A DNA stretch of 64,000 nucleotides from Welwitschia mirabilis (GCA_051453625.1 JBOZIK010000001.1:232362361-232426360); one strand, 5' to 3'; shown: positions 12,911 to 26,724, numbered from the stretch's first letter. Numbers and translations are program-made. The notes: generated from the sequence alone by a model not told the origin.

Positions 12911-15900
12911 TTAAAATGTTACTAAACCAAACCTAATCACCTGTCATTGAGTGAAATTTGAGCTAATCCTTTGTTTATAGTGGACTACAAGAAAAAAATT
13001 GTAAACAGTTATATTTCTTTTCTTACTAAGATTGTAAGCCTCACATTATAGAGTTTTTACTTATGAATCATGTAGAACTATTATTAATTATCTCTAATAG
13101 TACGTGATCAAATTATGCATGCTAAAATTCTCTTTTTGAAATATTAAATGGATTATGCAACTCCTTAATTAAATAATGATATGTTGCAACCTTAAATTTA
13201 AGTGAAGAAACACTTTATTCTTAATCTATCAATGCTTTACCATTTAAGTATATTAGTTTTCCGTATAGTTTATTAATGATATAGGTGTTTTTTTTCCTTT
13301 AAAATGTTTACTATCCCTTCTATTATTATCATCATAACATCATAACCTCTCTGAATTAAAGTAGTCAAAGACAATAGACTATGCTTAAAACATTAGATGT
13401 ATAAAACATTTTTTAGTTAGAGTTATTTAGCTTTATTTGAAGAATATATCAACATCATTTTAATATGTAAAATATATTTAGCATTTCGTTTTTTAACCAT
13501 GTGAACTAAACTATAATACTTCTCACTTAGTTTCTAGAAGAAATCTATTTTAGAAGGTATGTGCTATTTTCTTTAAATTTGTTATTCAACAATCTACTAG
13601 AATGACTTCTACTAAAGTTTTATATAAAATTACATCATCTTGTTTATCCATAAGGTTATATTAAATCTAATCCTTATTAGATTAAAAGTTTTATCTTCTA
13701 TCCCATCAATCACATGTACCATCATTTACATATACTCTTAAATAGTACCTCATATACTTTATCTCATGTACTTCATATTTCTAGTTAATCGAATCATAGG
13801 ACACTAAATAAAACCCTTGAAAGATATCCTTACTTATGGCATCTTTGTCATTGAACATTCTTTTGCTTTTCTTCTTAGTATAATTTTTTCAATTTAAAGC
13901 TTCATTCATACTTCTTTTTCATCTTGTGACCCTTTTCCTTCTTTGGTTTTACACTTTCCTTAGTCCCTCTTTCAACCTTTATGATTTACATTATCATGTA
14001 ATTTCTTTAATTCTTAGTAAGTGTTGTATTATCTAATGTAAAATATAATGAATTCCTGATACCTATGTAAAGTTAAGAATTATTGGCTTAGTTAATAAAA
14101 TCCAAAGGGATGTAACTAAAATAACTTATGCTTCATACTACTTTTTCTACTCAAAGAAGAAGTTTTTCTAGCTGTAACCAAAAGCTTTAAAAATACATAA
14201 GCAAGGGTTCTAGTAAATTTGAGGTGCACAAGGTAAATAGAAGCATTTATTATATTGATAAATAACAATGTTAATTAACTTCAAGACAAATGTTAAGTTG
14301 ATATTGAAAGAAAAGTTGAATTAAAAACAATATACAATTAACACCTTTTGGAAGAAAATTAAAAAAGGATGTGTGGAATACATATAGAGAAGAGCAATCA
14401 TGGTTCACCTCCTTTAAACACAAAATAAAAAATAATGTAACTCTTTAACATGCATCCAACAAACTAATGTTATAGTTATAAGTTCACATCATTAACATTA
14501 ATAAGCTACATTTGTTTCCTTCTATTGTTTCATTTCTATAAATACTCAATGCATTGTGGTATACAATGATTATGAACAAGTCAAAAAAAATTATTACTTG
14601 AAGTGATTCTTATTGTACTTCTATCATTTTTAGTGATTCTTGTTGTTCTTATTTTAGAGTTAAATTAATGTAGAATGTAATAATTTGATTACTTATGTTG
14701 GCATTTAATATTATCTTTTTGTATTGAAATCAAAGTATGCGACATCATAAATGCAATACATATTTCTTTACATGATTAAAGTAGGTGTAATAATTTAGGG
14801 TCTTGGAGGTGACACTCATCTTTTACACTATGAAGCATAATTAGAAAATACTAGTTTTAATTATTTCAAGAATATAGAGCTATAACACTTGTTACTTATA
14901 CCAAATTAGAATTACAACTAGTGATATGTGTTTATAATATGCTATTCATTGTAACCTAATAATTAATGTATTAAGCATCTTTATTCATTATATCCCAATT
15001 TTGCCAAGTTAAGTATCAAAAACTAGTTTTTAGAAGAGGTCCTTCTAACAAATGAACATGAATCTTAGAGAAATTTCTCTTGCAATAGAGATCTTTTAAA
15101 AACTTCTACTTTTTAAATGTAGATTACTTAAGTAGTTGTTTTATGTTAAGGGCTTATTTCATCCCTTAGATAAATTACAACACAAACATAAATACTTAGC
15201 ATAATGAATTTTTATAGGGTAAGATTCTATAAGGTAATTTTTTAAGCTTAAAATGGTAAGATTTTACATGTTATTGAAAAAAATATTCAAGTAGATTTGG
15301 TTGATTGTATTCAATAAAAATGACTAACTTACTAGGATATTTGGTAACTTCTTAGTTATTGGTAGGTTTAAAAACTTTTGTTTCATCCACTATGATTTCT
15401 TAAGATCTTTTAAATAGTGTACATTACTTTGGATCAGTATTCATGGCTAACTTAAGATCTAGACTTGGCCTTGAATGAATTTATTTAATTTTACAATAAA
15501 GCTATTTAATATTATTTCATGGTCCATCCAAATTTTTTAACTTTTTATTGCGACTTTTTTTTTCCTATTTTATCATTTTTCCACAAAGTTACATTCCCCC
15601 CCCCCCTAAAAAATGATTAACTTAGGCCTATGTTTCATGAAGCTATTGTTGAAGTGTTTCATCACCATTTTTTATTTTCAATTAGTTACTATTCAAGTGC
15701 TTCACTATTATCCTTCATTTTTGTTTAGCTGCTACTTTTAAAAAACTATTATTTACTTCCTTTAAATGATTTTTTTTTTCGGGTGATATCTTCTATGTCA
15801 TAAATTTCCTTTTCAATTATAACTTATCTTTGTCATTTTTTATGAGCTACATGGCTTTCTAGTATTTAGAGGTTAGGTTGAACTTCTAACATAAAAACTT

Positions 15901-16269
15901 TTTTCTAATTAACCATAGAAACACAATGTGACTTTGTTTTAAGTGATACATGTAATCCTCGTTATGCTCTAGTTCATCTAGTTCTCATTTATACTTTTTA
16001 ATTTCCGCTTTGTAATAAAAAATACAAACTTTATACCCTTTTTCATATATTAATATAATATGAAGTAATAAAAGGGAAAAACTAACAAATGTAAGGTCAT
16101 TGCTGTTGTAAATTTATGGTGAGTAATAAGGACATATTTGGAGGATGTAAGAAGAATATGGAGTTTTGCATGAGGGATTCATGTCATTAGTTATTATCCA
16201 TTTACATAATGCACTATGCATAAATCACTTTATTAGAATTATACTAATGTAGTACTAGATAATTTACAT
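12911..16269. other. AT-rich non-coding stretch
   Basis: No recognisable gene. A C homopolymer of about 8 bp occurs at 15,597-15,605. Part of this region may be the body of the minus-strand copia relic whose primer-binding site lies at 17,518. Confidence 0.4.
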
Positions 16270-16300
16270 GGGGCACATTTATGGTGGGGCACATTTATGG
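16270..16300 (+). repeat. Two-copy 16-bp tandem duplication
   Basis: ggggcacatttatgg occurs at 16,270-16,284 and again at 16,286-16,300. A small local duplication in otherwise featureless sequence. Confidence 0.85.
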
Positions 16301-17517
16301 AGGTAGCTCGTACATTTGTCTACTAGCTACAGTAAATAGTTAAATGATTTTATAGATCTTTCTTTTTTTGCAAGCCATAAGAAAAGATTAAAAATGAATG
16401 TTGCCTCTTTACCCTTTTTATAAACATTTTTTTTGCAAATATTACCATGGAACTAAAAATTATTTTAAAGTTTCATTTAATCTACCTCGATCCAATTTAT
16501 AAACTCACTTATCATGAAGTCTGATTAAATGTGCTTGATATATCTTAGAAATTATATAATCAAAATTACATATCCATATAATTTATTTGAAAAAATTACA
16601 ATGAGATGAAGTTAGTATTATTTCATAAAACATTATTTCATTAATAATAATTTTTTGGGAAATAGAGAGTATGAAATTGGATTTTCATGTTTCATTGTGG
16701 CAGAAAGCAAAATCTCCTATTTTATTTTATCTTCTAGATGAATTTTAATGGTTCTTAAACTTTATTTTGATTGAATAGAAATTAAATTTCATCTGCTATG
16801 CTATCAACATTCTAGTTTTGTAGTCTCATCACTAAGTTTTTTTAATAGATCAGATGTTTGTAGAACATCTTAAGAATGTTGCCTTTATATCTCTTATCTA
16901 TATTAGATTAAATAATTTATCACTTCAAAATATAGGATTTTAGTGCCTTAGTTAGTCCATGAAATTTTTTTTTATTTATTAAAGCTTCATGATATCTTCA
17001 TGTTTCATAGTTAAATAGATTTCTCTAAATGTTATTGTTTTTAATCTCTAAACTCATTGGTTATCCTTTTAGTTTCATCAACTATGATTACAAAGTATTG
17101 ATCTTTAGTAAATCCATCTTTTTTATTCTTCATTGAAGCTTAAATCAGTAGATATGAAATTAATGGGATAACTTAGTTATCCTAAGGTTTGGTTGCTTCT
17201 TCTTTTGTAATTCTTTTAAAGGCCTTGACACTTGATGAGAAATGACTTCACTTTCTTCCACTTTATAGTTTTTCAATTTATGTGAATTGTTATAATGCTA
17301 GTTCAAATCTTGATGTCATTAAAAATGAAATTTATTATGAAATTTAATTAATAAAATAAAATGAATTTATTTTACTTTGTTAACAATTACAGTCTTTTAT
17401 TACAACTTCTTCTATTTCATCAACAAACTTCTTCTTTTTGCTACCACATCTTAAGTTTTGGCTTAAAACAAAATTGGTTATAATTTAAGTTTTATATCTT
17501 TAGGATTGAAACTATAA

Positions 17518-17900
17518 GCTCTAATATCATGTTGAAATCTTATTTTGATCTAGTGATATAATATGATAACATCGTGTGAATTTCGTATTTCATGATGGTA
17601 TGATGAAATATCTTGGAGGAAATTCCTACAAAGATAGAAGTATGAAAATATGTTTTGTGTATAAGCTTTTATTCCTTTATTTCATGGCCATTATACTTAT
17701 TTCATGAGTAGGGAAAAAAATTAATAGAAGTAAAGGAAGCAATAGTTTAAATAATTCAATAATATTATAATTAACTATTGTTTGATAATAAGACTTTGTT
17801 ACAAAATTATTATTTTCTTAGAAAGAAAGTGTTCCATAAACATTATTGTTTAATCACATCTTGTATCTTCTTCCTCTTAATAGGATGAATCTAAATTTTT
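17518..17900 (-). mobile_element. Probable copia LTR / primer-binding-site junction
   Basis: On the minus strand 'TGATATTAGAGC' (plus 17,518-17,529) differs from the plant copia primer-binding site TGGTATCAGAGC (initiator Met tRNA) by two C/G-to-T/A changes. It directly follows an LTR-like '..CAACA' end. The LTR would extend rightwards on the plus strand from about 17,530; its far edge is undefined and 17,900 is nominal. The body would lie to the left, but I cannot recognise domains there. Confidence 0.45.
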
Positions 17901-20900
17901 TCTCCTAAGGAAATTCATTCATGTAGAGTGCTTTTCCAAGTGGCAAACAGTGCATTATTTAGATATAAAATAGAACATGTCTCTTTGTGTTTTGTTAACT
18001 AAGCTAATAATTATCTTAAGTCTAATTACATGAACTTCCTCATAATAAATTTATTTGTAGAAAGCCATCAATATTAAAAAATACACAATGTAAAGGCTGA
18101 AATTCCTATTTAGTTAGTTCTTTAATGATTATCATATATCTTGAATTTAAGTATGCAAATTTTCCTTCTTTCTCTTACATTAGTAACCTTCAATCATTTC
18201 TCTATTTTCTGTGATAGTTCCTTTCACATGAAGTCTTTACTGAGTCATAGTTTTTTCCTTTCATATTTCTATAACTATTCCAATTTTTCTCTCTTGCTCT
18301 CATAACCTTGAATCTAATAATAATATGATAAGTCTTATCTCTCTTGTGTTTTGTCTTATATAATCTAAGAAGCGGATTATTCATGACATGAATTTTATAT
18401 TTCTAGAAGTTTCGGACTTAGTAAGGTTTCCATTTTCTCCTTTCTCACCTACAACTAATCATAATTTTAACATTTTTTTTTCATTTCAATTTTATGTTTC
18501 TAGTAAGACCATAAGACTAACATCTAAAACACTATCTTCTTTTGTAGCTTATAAACGTTATATGAGATTTTAATATTTTTCTTTAATTCTATAATTTTAT
18601 TTAAAATTTCATTAATGTAATTTCCATATCGTTTAATACAAATTACATTTCTATAAGAAATATTTAACTAAATATTCTGAAGTCATTTCTATTATTTAGT
18701 CTTTACTATTACTTCAGCAAAATATGAATTCTTCTATCTTTGAAGAAATCTTTTCCTTTTTTGTCATTTTCTTCTTTGTAGGCATTAGTTTAAAGGGTAT
18801 ACTTAAGTATTTCTGAACCCTAATATGAATGATTTCAAATAAAAATCTTAACCTAAGAAAAGATAAAGTCTTTAAATAGATCTAGATACTTGGATTTAAA
18901 TAGATATTTCTCTACATCTTGTTTCTTTATGTCTCTTTAAAAAGATCTAGATAAAACCTTATACAAATAATATATTAATGACAGGCCTTAATGAATGTAG
19001 ATAAATTTCTTCTTGAATTACTCAAAATAATTTTAACCATTAAGATCTCAATGCTATTTAAAGAACTTTTCAAGAATACCACATGATCCTAGAGTTTTTT
19101 CATTAAACATTTGATTATCAAAATCCTCTAATTCTTATAGCAAGACATCTTTTTTAAGTAATTGATAATATTCCTTTATTGTTCTATTTAAATGGACGAG
19201 GCTACTTACTAGAAGTAAGGAAGATTACATGAATCTGCTTCAAAAACATTCTCAAAATATAAAATTAAATAAGTAAGTATATTTTAAGAATCTATAATGA
19301 AGTGAGTTTCTATTGTCAATTATTTAATTTACTAATAATCATTAGTACACTTCAAATGTTTTAAAAATTCTTTGCAAGATTAATCTTAAATTTGTAATCA
19401 ATATAGACTAATCTTAATTTCACATGTATTTTCTTACAAAGATGAAGTTAAATAAAGGACTTAATCTACAATTCATTGAAAAACCTCTTATTGAAAGATT
19501 GCTACATGTTTGCAAGCATAATGGGTAAGGTAATATACATAAAACGTGGCATAATTCCACTATCAAACCCACCCAGTTGTATCACATGAATGAGATTTAG
19601 CATTTTATGCATGCATCGACACTTGTTTCCTATGGATTCCACATAGATTGAGTGATTCAAATGATAAAGATATTTATTATCTTAAACATTCTGACTACTA
19701 ATTTGAATCAATATAAATTTGGCTTATGATCTAGTACGATAAAGGCTAACAACACTTAAATGTATAGTTACTATTCCAAAAGAAGAAGGAAGAAAGGTAA
19801 AACCTATCTATTTTATTACAATTAAGTGCAGTACTACTTAATCTTTAATCCATGTGAATTGTTCTAGGGAAGGTCGTGCATCCATCATGGAGCATTACAT
19901 AAACAAAAAGTTTCTTTAAAATTTAACTACTAGCCTATTTCAGAAGGACATAAAAGCTAGAAAATAATTTCTATCTTGTCAAGTACCATCTTTAAAGTAT
20001 TAAAATCTCATACAACTAACCATGAGATTTATGAATTTAAGGAATTTAATGCAAGCCATAACTAACTTATGTAAAATAAATAATTTGGTGCATAAACTAA
20101 ACAAATACTAGGACATCAAAATAGAAATTAAAAACTACCCATATAGGTGTGTGCTAGGAATCTAAATTATTAAAAATCCATTCTAAAGTATAAGTTGAAT
20201 GAATAATATAATCTGATGCACCATAACTCTCAACATGGCAATTGTCATTATAGTTCTTTCTTCAATAAGTTACTTAAGGGGAAAAAATTCATAATATTAC
20301 TGTAAACTTTAATTTCATATAAAAGAATAAAATCTATATTATCTAAAATGTAAGAAAGTACCATTTTAGCTCTAGACATTCCAAGATAATACTATCATGG
20401 CAAATGTTGTGGAAGACACTTAGATGAGAAAAGCATAAGATCTATAATTGTATTAATATTATTCAAGTTCATTTACATATTTATAGGTTTAAAGGATTAT
20501 TTCTAAAGAATGCAACTTTTGTTAAAGATGATTAAGATTATGCTAAAGGTAAAACACCTTACTAGGAAGGTGGTGTAGGAGATGCACTCTTTGCCACTGA
20601 ACTAAGCACAACACTACTTTTTTTATCCCCCTCTTAATTGAAGTGCTAAAACCTTTATGCTTATAGCTTTGAATAATGTTAATACCCATTTATATTGATA
20701 TCTAAAACTAATTAGGTTATTAGAATTTGAACCATTAAATAGTTCAAAAAAGGTTGTACTAGTAGAAAAGCTTTTTTAATTAACGTTCAAAAACTAGATT
20801 TTTTCTCTCCTATTGAGATCCCTAAACCTAAATGGGATGATGTAGTTCATGCATCACATAAATAGTTCTACCTCTTCCATCTGAGTAATTACTAGTTATT

Positions 20901-22550
20901 AGGAAGTAGGCATTATTAAAGAAATGACCCTTACGGTAGCAAAAATAATAATGATTTGGAAGATTAAAATAATAAATATGTTGATAGAAGATTACTCCTT
21001 CAACTTAAAGATGAAGAACTTTATTACTATTTTCTTAATCTATTTTAACTAAATATTACATAAAGTAGCCATAGTTGGAGCATCTTCTTGTAACACTTCA
21101 CCAAGAAGACTATTATCTTATGTTTGGCTTTTCCAGAAAAAATAACAAACAAATTTGGAGTTCTAACAAAGAAGAGATTCAATTATACTTTATACTAATA
21201 GTGTCTAGATTAAAATCCTTAAGTTTGAGTAATAAGGATTACATGTTTGCGCAAGAAAATGCAAACACATAAAACTCTATTTCTTTAAACTTAAAAATTC
21301 TATCAAATAAAAATGCTTAACATACAAAACATGTCTAAGAAAAACCATTTATATGTATGCCATATAATCCATTAAATGACAAAAATAAACCAAGACATAC
21401 AAAAAAATGTAATTCCAGAAGTATTTACATCCATATTTATCAAAACTATCCTCAAAACAAACAAAGTCAGGAGAATTACAAGTCTTTATAAATGTTCCTT
21501 AAGAGCCATTATTACACACAAAAGAGTTTACTTGAGTGAAAGAAGCAATCATGCTTATCAAAGTATGATGTAATTTACTCCTCGAAAGTTAACGCTGAGG
21601 AAGATCAATGTCCATGAGATTGATAATTGTACAAAATAACCAATAGATGTCAATGACTAAATTAATCATCCCAAAGAGCTATAAATGTGTGAGAATCAAT
21701 GAAGCTAGCATTTATCTTATTAATATTACAAGGAAAGATTTACCCAATTACCATATTCTAGTTTAAGATAAAAGATGTTTTAGATAGAATTAGTCCTATA
21801 ACACTTTCACACATTTCTTAAACCTCTTAGAATTGTTAAGCTAAAGTGTTCTTTTACCCTTAAACTCTCCAAAGTTCCCATGCTCATATTAAGGACATTG
21901 TTTCATTTTTGGCTTTTGGAGATAAGTTTAGTAACTATTCCACATGAATATCTCCTTAAAATAAATTTACCCTTAGTTGGTCACGCTTTTTCTTTTTATT
22001 ATAAAAACTTTAATTAGTGTAAGAAAAGCTACCAATCTTGATTCCTAGAGTTAACTCCTATATCATACACTTGTGGAAGTTTATACAAGCCTCAACAATT
22101 CCTTTTTCCAGGACTTCTCTATCAAACTCTCTTACGAAAAATATAAGATATTATTGAAATATACTATTTGATTGTTAAATACATACAAACACAATAAATG
22201 TTATAAATCCAATGGAAATCATTTCTTTGAAAGTAAATGATCTCTCTTATGTCAACAACATTAGCTTAAAGTGCAAGCCATAAGAAAGATAGATAAAGCT
22301 TCCTCCAAAGTTCTCATATTTGAAGTATAATAATGGAACGCATGTAAACCAAATAGAATATCAAGTCCATCATTAATTTAATCTATTCAATATGTTTAGT
22401 TACATTAAAGTTGAGTGTCATCATCAACTTTGCTTATAAGATTTTATTAAAAGGTGGGAAACATATATTATACCCCTCTTCAAGCATGTGAGCCAAATAC
22501 AATATCAAAGCCAAATTACCTTCTATGATGATTTGATATATCACGTAAGG
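17901..22550. other. AT-rich non-coding stretch
   Basis: About 4.6 kb with no supported gene. The small ORFs at 18,202-18,384 (-), 18,388-18,573 (+), 21,075-21,272 (+) and 21,376-21,573 (+) show no domain or family signature. Probably decayed TE sequence bordering the UGT gene. Confidence 0.45.
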
Positions 22551-22599
22551 CTGTTTATAATGAATTTATTTGGGTAAGATTTCTTTTTGCTAGCGTGCC

Positions 22600-22824
22600 T
22601 TTGACGTTTCGCTACTCTCCTTCTGCGAAGTAGGACAAAACGAAGGATCAAACTAGGACTCCAAGGCGACCCGTCTCTTACCAAGCTTCTTCTTCACGTT
22701 TCGTGCCACTCACGTCTCAACAGTCTCTTTAAGCTCACATCGTAGATTAGCTCTTCACAGTTCAAACTCAGACAAAAGAAGTTGAGCCCAGTGTAACGCA
22801 AACGTTCAACGATCGCAGGCAGAG
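22600..22824 (+). promoter_or_regulatory. UGT upstream region / putative promoter and 5' UTR
   Basis: GC content rises sharply at about 22,590, marking the start of the UGT duplication unit. The stretch has several ACGT cores (for example 'ttcacgtttcg' and 'ctcacgtctc' near 22,695-22,718), the core of bZIP/bHLH-type sites. The 3' part aligns with sequence just upstream of UGT pseudogene 2 (about 28,440-28,547), so the promoter-proximal DNA was duplicated with the gene. A weak TATA-like 'tttataat' lies near 22,554, rather far from the ATG. The transcription start is unknown. Confidence 0.45.
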
Positions 22825-24258
22825 ATGCAGAGCGGTAACCGCCCTCACGTGATTGTCCTGCCGGCCTTCGGCATGGGACATTTCATTCCCATGATAGAGC
22901 TCGCTAAGCGCCTCTCCGCTTTCCATCACTTTTCTGTAACTTTCATTACCGCTGATTGGCAGGTCTTCCCGCACTTCCTCTCCAAATACGAACGCCGTCT
23001 ATCTTCGAACAAAAGGCTCGACATCCGGTTCGTGCAGCTTCCGCCTGTCGAAGTGCCTGCCCACATCACAGACCCCAGAGAGCGCATCACCGCCATTCAA
23101 GAGAGTGCGGTGCCACTTCTGCGAGAGACTCTTGTTAAACTGTTAGAATACGGCCCAATCAATTCCTTTATTACTGACTTGTTCTGTGTCTCTTTCTTTG
23201 ACGTTGCCCTCGAACTGCATCTCCCTCTCTATGTCTTCTTCGTCTCACCTGCATTTTTGCTCTGCCTGATGCTCTACGCTCCCACGCTTTCTCAAACTGT
23301 TGGATTACCCTTGAAGGATCTGCAGCGCACCATAGAGGTGCCGGGGTTGCCTTCCCTGCCAGCGAAGGACTTTCCTGAACCGTTCTTTGGAGAATCTCTA
23401 TGGAATTGGAATTGGTTCAGGCCTTACTGTTATTCACTTTCCAAGGCTCATGGATTCCTTGTCAACACCTTCATTGATTTAGAGAAGCTGCCATTAACGA
23501 CACTCCAAGAAGGAAAAATCACCTGCATGGACGGTGATCCTAAGGAATATTACGCCATCGGTCCTCTCATCCAGTCCTCTCTTTTTGAAGAAGAACAAAA
23601 GGAGAACACGGAAGACGAAAGGGAGGAGTGCCTGCGATGGCTGGACATGCAACCTCCAAAGTCGGTGTTGTACGTGTCGTTTGGGAGCCGAGCCGTTCTT
23701 TCGCCTGAACAAATTGAAGAGCTGGCACATGGCTTGGAAGCGAGCGGGCACAGATTCCTATGGATACTTCAGAAACCTCAACTCCCAAGGGCGATGCAAG
23801 GGCAAGAACCGCAAGACAGCAAAAGCAGGTTGCCGGAGGGCTTCCTTGACAGAACGGAGGAGAAAGGACTCGTATATACAAAGTGGGCGCCACAGGTGGC
23901 CATTCTTTCGCATCCTGCAACTAGAGGTTTCCTTTCGCACTGTGGATGGAATTCGACGATAGAGACAATCATGTGCGGCGTTCCGGTGTTAACGTGGCCG
24001 CAGGCTGCGGAGCAGCGGATGATTGAGCTGCTCTTGGTGGAGGAGCTGAGGGCAGGCTTGAGTTTGAGGAGAGAAGAGGGTGGAATTGTGAAGAGAGAAG
24101 AAGTGCAGAAAGGGGCGAAGGAGCTGATGAGGAATGAAGCAGTGAGAGGAAATATGAAACGGTTGAGCAACGCTGCAAACTCGGCTGTGGCGGAAGGCGG
24201 TAGCTCCTTTGAGTCGTTGGGCGCCGTTGCCTCGGTTTGGAAAGCCGAGGGAAAATAA
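22825..24258 (+). CDS. Family-1 UDP-glycosyltransferase (group E-like), 477 aa
   Basis: A cytosolic UDP-sugar:small-molecule glycosyltransferase that moves sugar, most likely glucose, from UDP-sugar to a hydroxyl of a phenolic or other secondary metabolite. It is a full-length single exon of the usual size. The N-terminal acceptor domain has PAFGMGHFIPM with the catalytic His19, and FITDLF with Asp118 completing the catalytic dyad. SVLYVSFGSRAVLSPEQIEELAHGLEASGHRFLW-type linker and helix features follow. The 44-residue PSPG donor box spans residues 354-397, from WAPQ through HCGWNS (residues 372-377) to a final AEQ; the terminal Gln is typical of glucose users. Unusually, the box ends WPQAAEQ: family members normally have Phe or Tyr before the AEQ/ADQ. 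The start is the first Met, just before GNRPHVIVLPAFG. The overall pattern suggests the UGT72/UGT88/UGT71 clade, but the acceptor cannot be read from sequence. Two dead paralogues flank it on the same strand. Confidence 0.95.
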   Translation: MQSGNRPHVIVLPAFGMGHFIPMIELAKRLSAFHHFSVTFITADWQVFPHFLSKYERRLSSNKRLDIRFVQLPPVEVPAHITDPRERITAIQESAVPLLRETLVKLLEYGPINSFITDLFCVSFFDVALELHLPLYVFFVSPAFLLCLMLYAPTLSQTVGLPLKDLQRTIEVPGLPSLPAKDFPEPFFGESLWNWNWFRPYCYSLSKAHGFLVNTFIDLEKLPLTTLQEGKITCMDGDPKEYYAIGPLIQSSLFEEEQKENTEDEREECLRWLDMQPPKSVLYVSFGSRAVLSPEQIEELAHGLEASGHRFLWILQKPQLPRAMQGQEPQDSKSRLPEGFLDRTEEKGLVYTKWAPQVAILSHPATRGFLSHCGWNSTIETIMCGVPVLTWPQAAEQRMIELLLVEELRAGLSLRREEGGIVKREEVQKGAKELMRNEAVRGNMKRLSNAANSAVAEGGSSFESLGAVASVWKAEGK

Positions 24259-24327
24259 AAGAAAGGGAGCTGTTGATAACGGCGCTGAAATAGAATAATG
24301 TAGTGCTTTATCCTTCCTGCATACGGA

Positions 24328-24333
24328 AATAAA
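24328..24333 (+). terminator. Putative poly(A) signal of the UGT gene
   Basis: AATAAA, 70 bp after the stop codon, is the best-placed canonical signal. Another AATAAA overlaps the stop codon itself (near 24,254). After about 24,360 the sequence turns AT-rich, marking the end of the gene island. Confidence 0.6.
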
Positions 24334-24359
24334 GAGGAAGCCAGGTTCCTGCAACGGTC

Positions 24360-26130
24360 AAAAATCTACACGTGCGTTATGTTAGCTTGAATTGTTGGAT
24401 GTTTTTCTTATTATGGTTGCATTAGGAATATAATATTTGTGTTTCCAACAATGTTGAACAATCCTCTTGAACATCTAAAAGTTAGATCTTAAAAAACCTA
24501 AAATTTGGGTATTAAAAAGCCCAAATTAAATGGTTTATAAATGCCTCTTAACACTGATCCTACGTACTGATAATTACTACTCACAAGAGAGAGTTCTGAT
24601 ATGTCTCATGCCTCATAAGAATGATTAATGACTATTTATATTTAAAGATTTAGAAATGTAAATGAAATAAAGGGTTATAACATATGAGAAGGATATAAAG
24701 ATGTGATAAGAAAGATTATAATATACTCGAAATTAGTTATTGTTGTCTTCAAAGAGACATTCTCACAATAGAGGAGTTTTCTTGCGATATTGTAACATTA
24801 TGAGGTCAATTCTTGAAACAGTCTTTCAACAAATCAGAAAAAAATTAGTTAAGGCTTATTGACTTCATTGAAAGTAAACATCACCTTATTTTTTACCATA
24901 TATTTAATAAAAGAAACAATAAAGACATCCATGACATCACAGAAGAAAATAAATATGTGAAAAGAGATTTATCATATAATAAACATATTGAAATCTTAAC
25001 ATAGAAATAATACAAAAGCTCCTTTAGAACTTTGACTAATCTTAAGCGCTTGTGGGTACTGAATTCCTATTAGCTCACTCAGTGGAATATGCTTATTGGG
25101 ATGACAACAAGGTGGCAATAAGACATGAAAAATATTCCTCTCATTCCTTACTAAGACTTCTAATTATGCAGTAAAGGATAATTCTCCAATGGCACTTATA
25201 AAACTTTACACGTAAAAGTCCAAAACTAAGATACTAGCTTCAAATCTTGGTCCCTAAGAAATTTCTATCATGAAAAAAATTAAATATTAATTTATAATAA
25301 TTTAAGAGTTAAATATTTTCAATAAACTTGTAATTTACTTGTATAGAATAGTTAGTTGTATGTCTATTTATTTAGTAATAATCATATTAAATTCAAAAAT
25401 AGTGTAGTATTCATTAGCTTATTATTATAAAAAAATATATTTTGTGTAGAACATACCATAATATTAATCTCTATTCTAAAGTTCAAACTTTTTCCTTGTT
25501 TCAAGAAGCTAATGTACATAATTTTTTAAACTATTCTCTAATAAAACTAATTAATTATATTTTAATTTTAAGGTTTTTTTAATAAGTGCTTAATGAAATT
25601 TTTATTTTTCGCTTAAAAATTCATTATTCTAAACTATTTAAAAAGATTTTAATTTAAAAACTTGAAATTTAAAATGATATTGCATTGTATTATAATCAAA
25701 GCCAGATGCCTTGAATCTTTTGCATGGTAACACGTTATAGTTTACTTACATAATTAGTTGATAATAAAGTGAATCCTAATAATTATTTTGAATGAGTATG
25801 AATGCAAATCACTGAATTTTCTTTGAATTCTAGAGTATTTATACATATAATATAGGATACCTATGATAGGGCCCTAGAATTATAAGTAGAAATTTTAATA
25901 AGGTTGGATTAGAAAAAAAGGATAGAAATAAAAGTCAATGTTTTCTATATGTCAAATATAAAACACCCTACTTCAAAAATGGTAAAACTTATTTAATTTT
26001 TAAATAAATCACAAAATAATAATATGAACTATTCATATAATAATTGTCACAAACTACATCAAGTTTGTAATACAAGAAAAAGTGCTCTAAACCATAATGA
26101 ATTGATGGTCTAGAATAAATTGTGATATAA
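24360..26130. other. AT-rich non-coding stretch
   Basis: No ORF, TE domain or RNA gene was recognised between the UGT 3' end and the palindrome at 26.13 kb. Confidence 0.5.
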
Positions 26131-26132
26131 AA

Positions 26133-26154
26133 CATCTAGATCATGATCTAGATG
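26133..26154. repeat. 22-bp perfect palindrome
   Basis: CATCTAGATCA followed immediately by its exact reverse complement TGATCTAGATG, with no spacer. It could be a chance event or the centre of a larger decayed inverted repeat. No function is assigned. Confidence 0.85.
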
Positions 26155-26724
26155 ATCTGTTTAAAATTGGTATTTATAAGTCATCTACATGAATAAAACT
26201 GCATCAATACTTTTTCCCATAAAGATTAGTATTATAAGCATGAATTTCATTTGAAATATTAACCACAAATTGCATTGCCCTCACCTCCCTCCCATAATAA
26301 TTTTTATGTTTTTCTTTAATAATCATAGTTATTTTAATATTATTATTTCGTTTTACCTTGTTTCTTAGTTACTTTCATAAGCACGATCTATATTAATAGG
26401 TTTTTGAATTTCTTTTTTTAATTTCTTTATTCATTTTATTAGTTTTATAAATTATTCATTATTTTCTATGTCAATTCCATTTTAGAGTCTTTTCAAAATG
26501 TCAAGTGAAAGGAAAATAAAGGATTTTCATTAGAGTTGAGCTACTCTAGACCCCTAGATTATAAAAGAATAGTTTATATGATTTTTGATTCATAATTTCA
26601 TGGACGGGTTTGTTAATTGAAGTTTCATTGAGAAAGCATGAAAACTAAGAAGAATACTTTGTCCAAATGCATCAAATGAGCTAACAGAAACGTGTTAGCT
26701 ATGATTAAAGGAAATAAAGCACAC

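Noticed and set aside
22768-24354. Several 60-142 codon ORFs on both strands overlapping the UGT
   Set aside because: Shadows of the 477-codon gene in other frames. None has a family signature, while the UGT frame has every expected motif.
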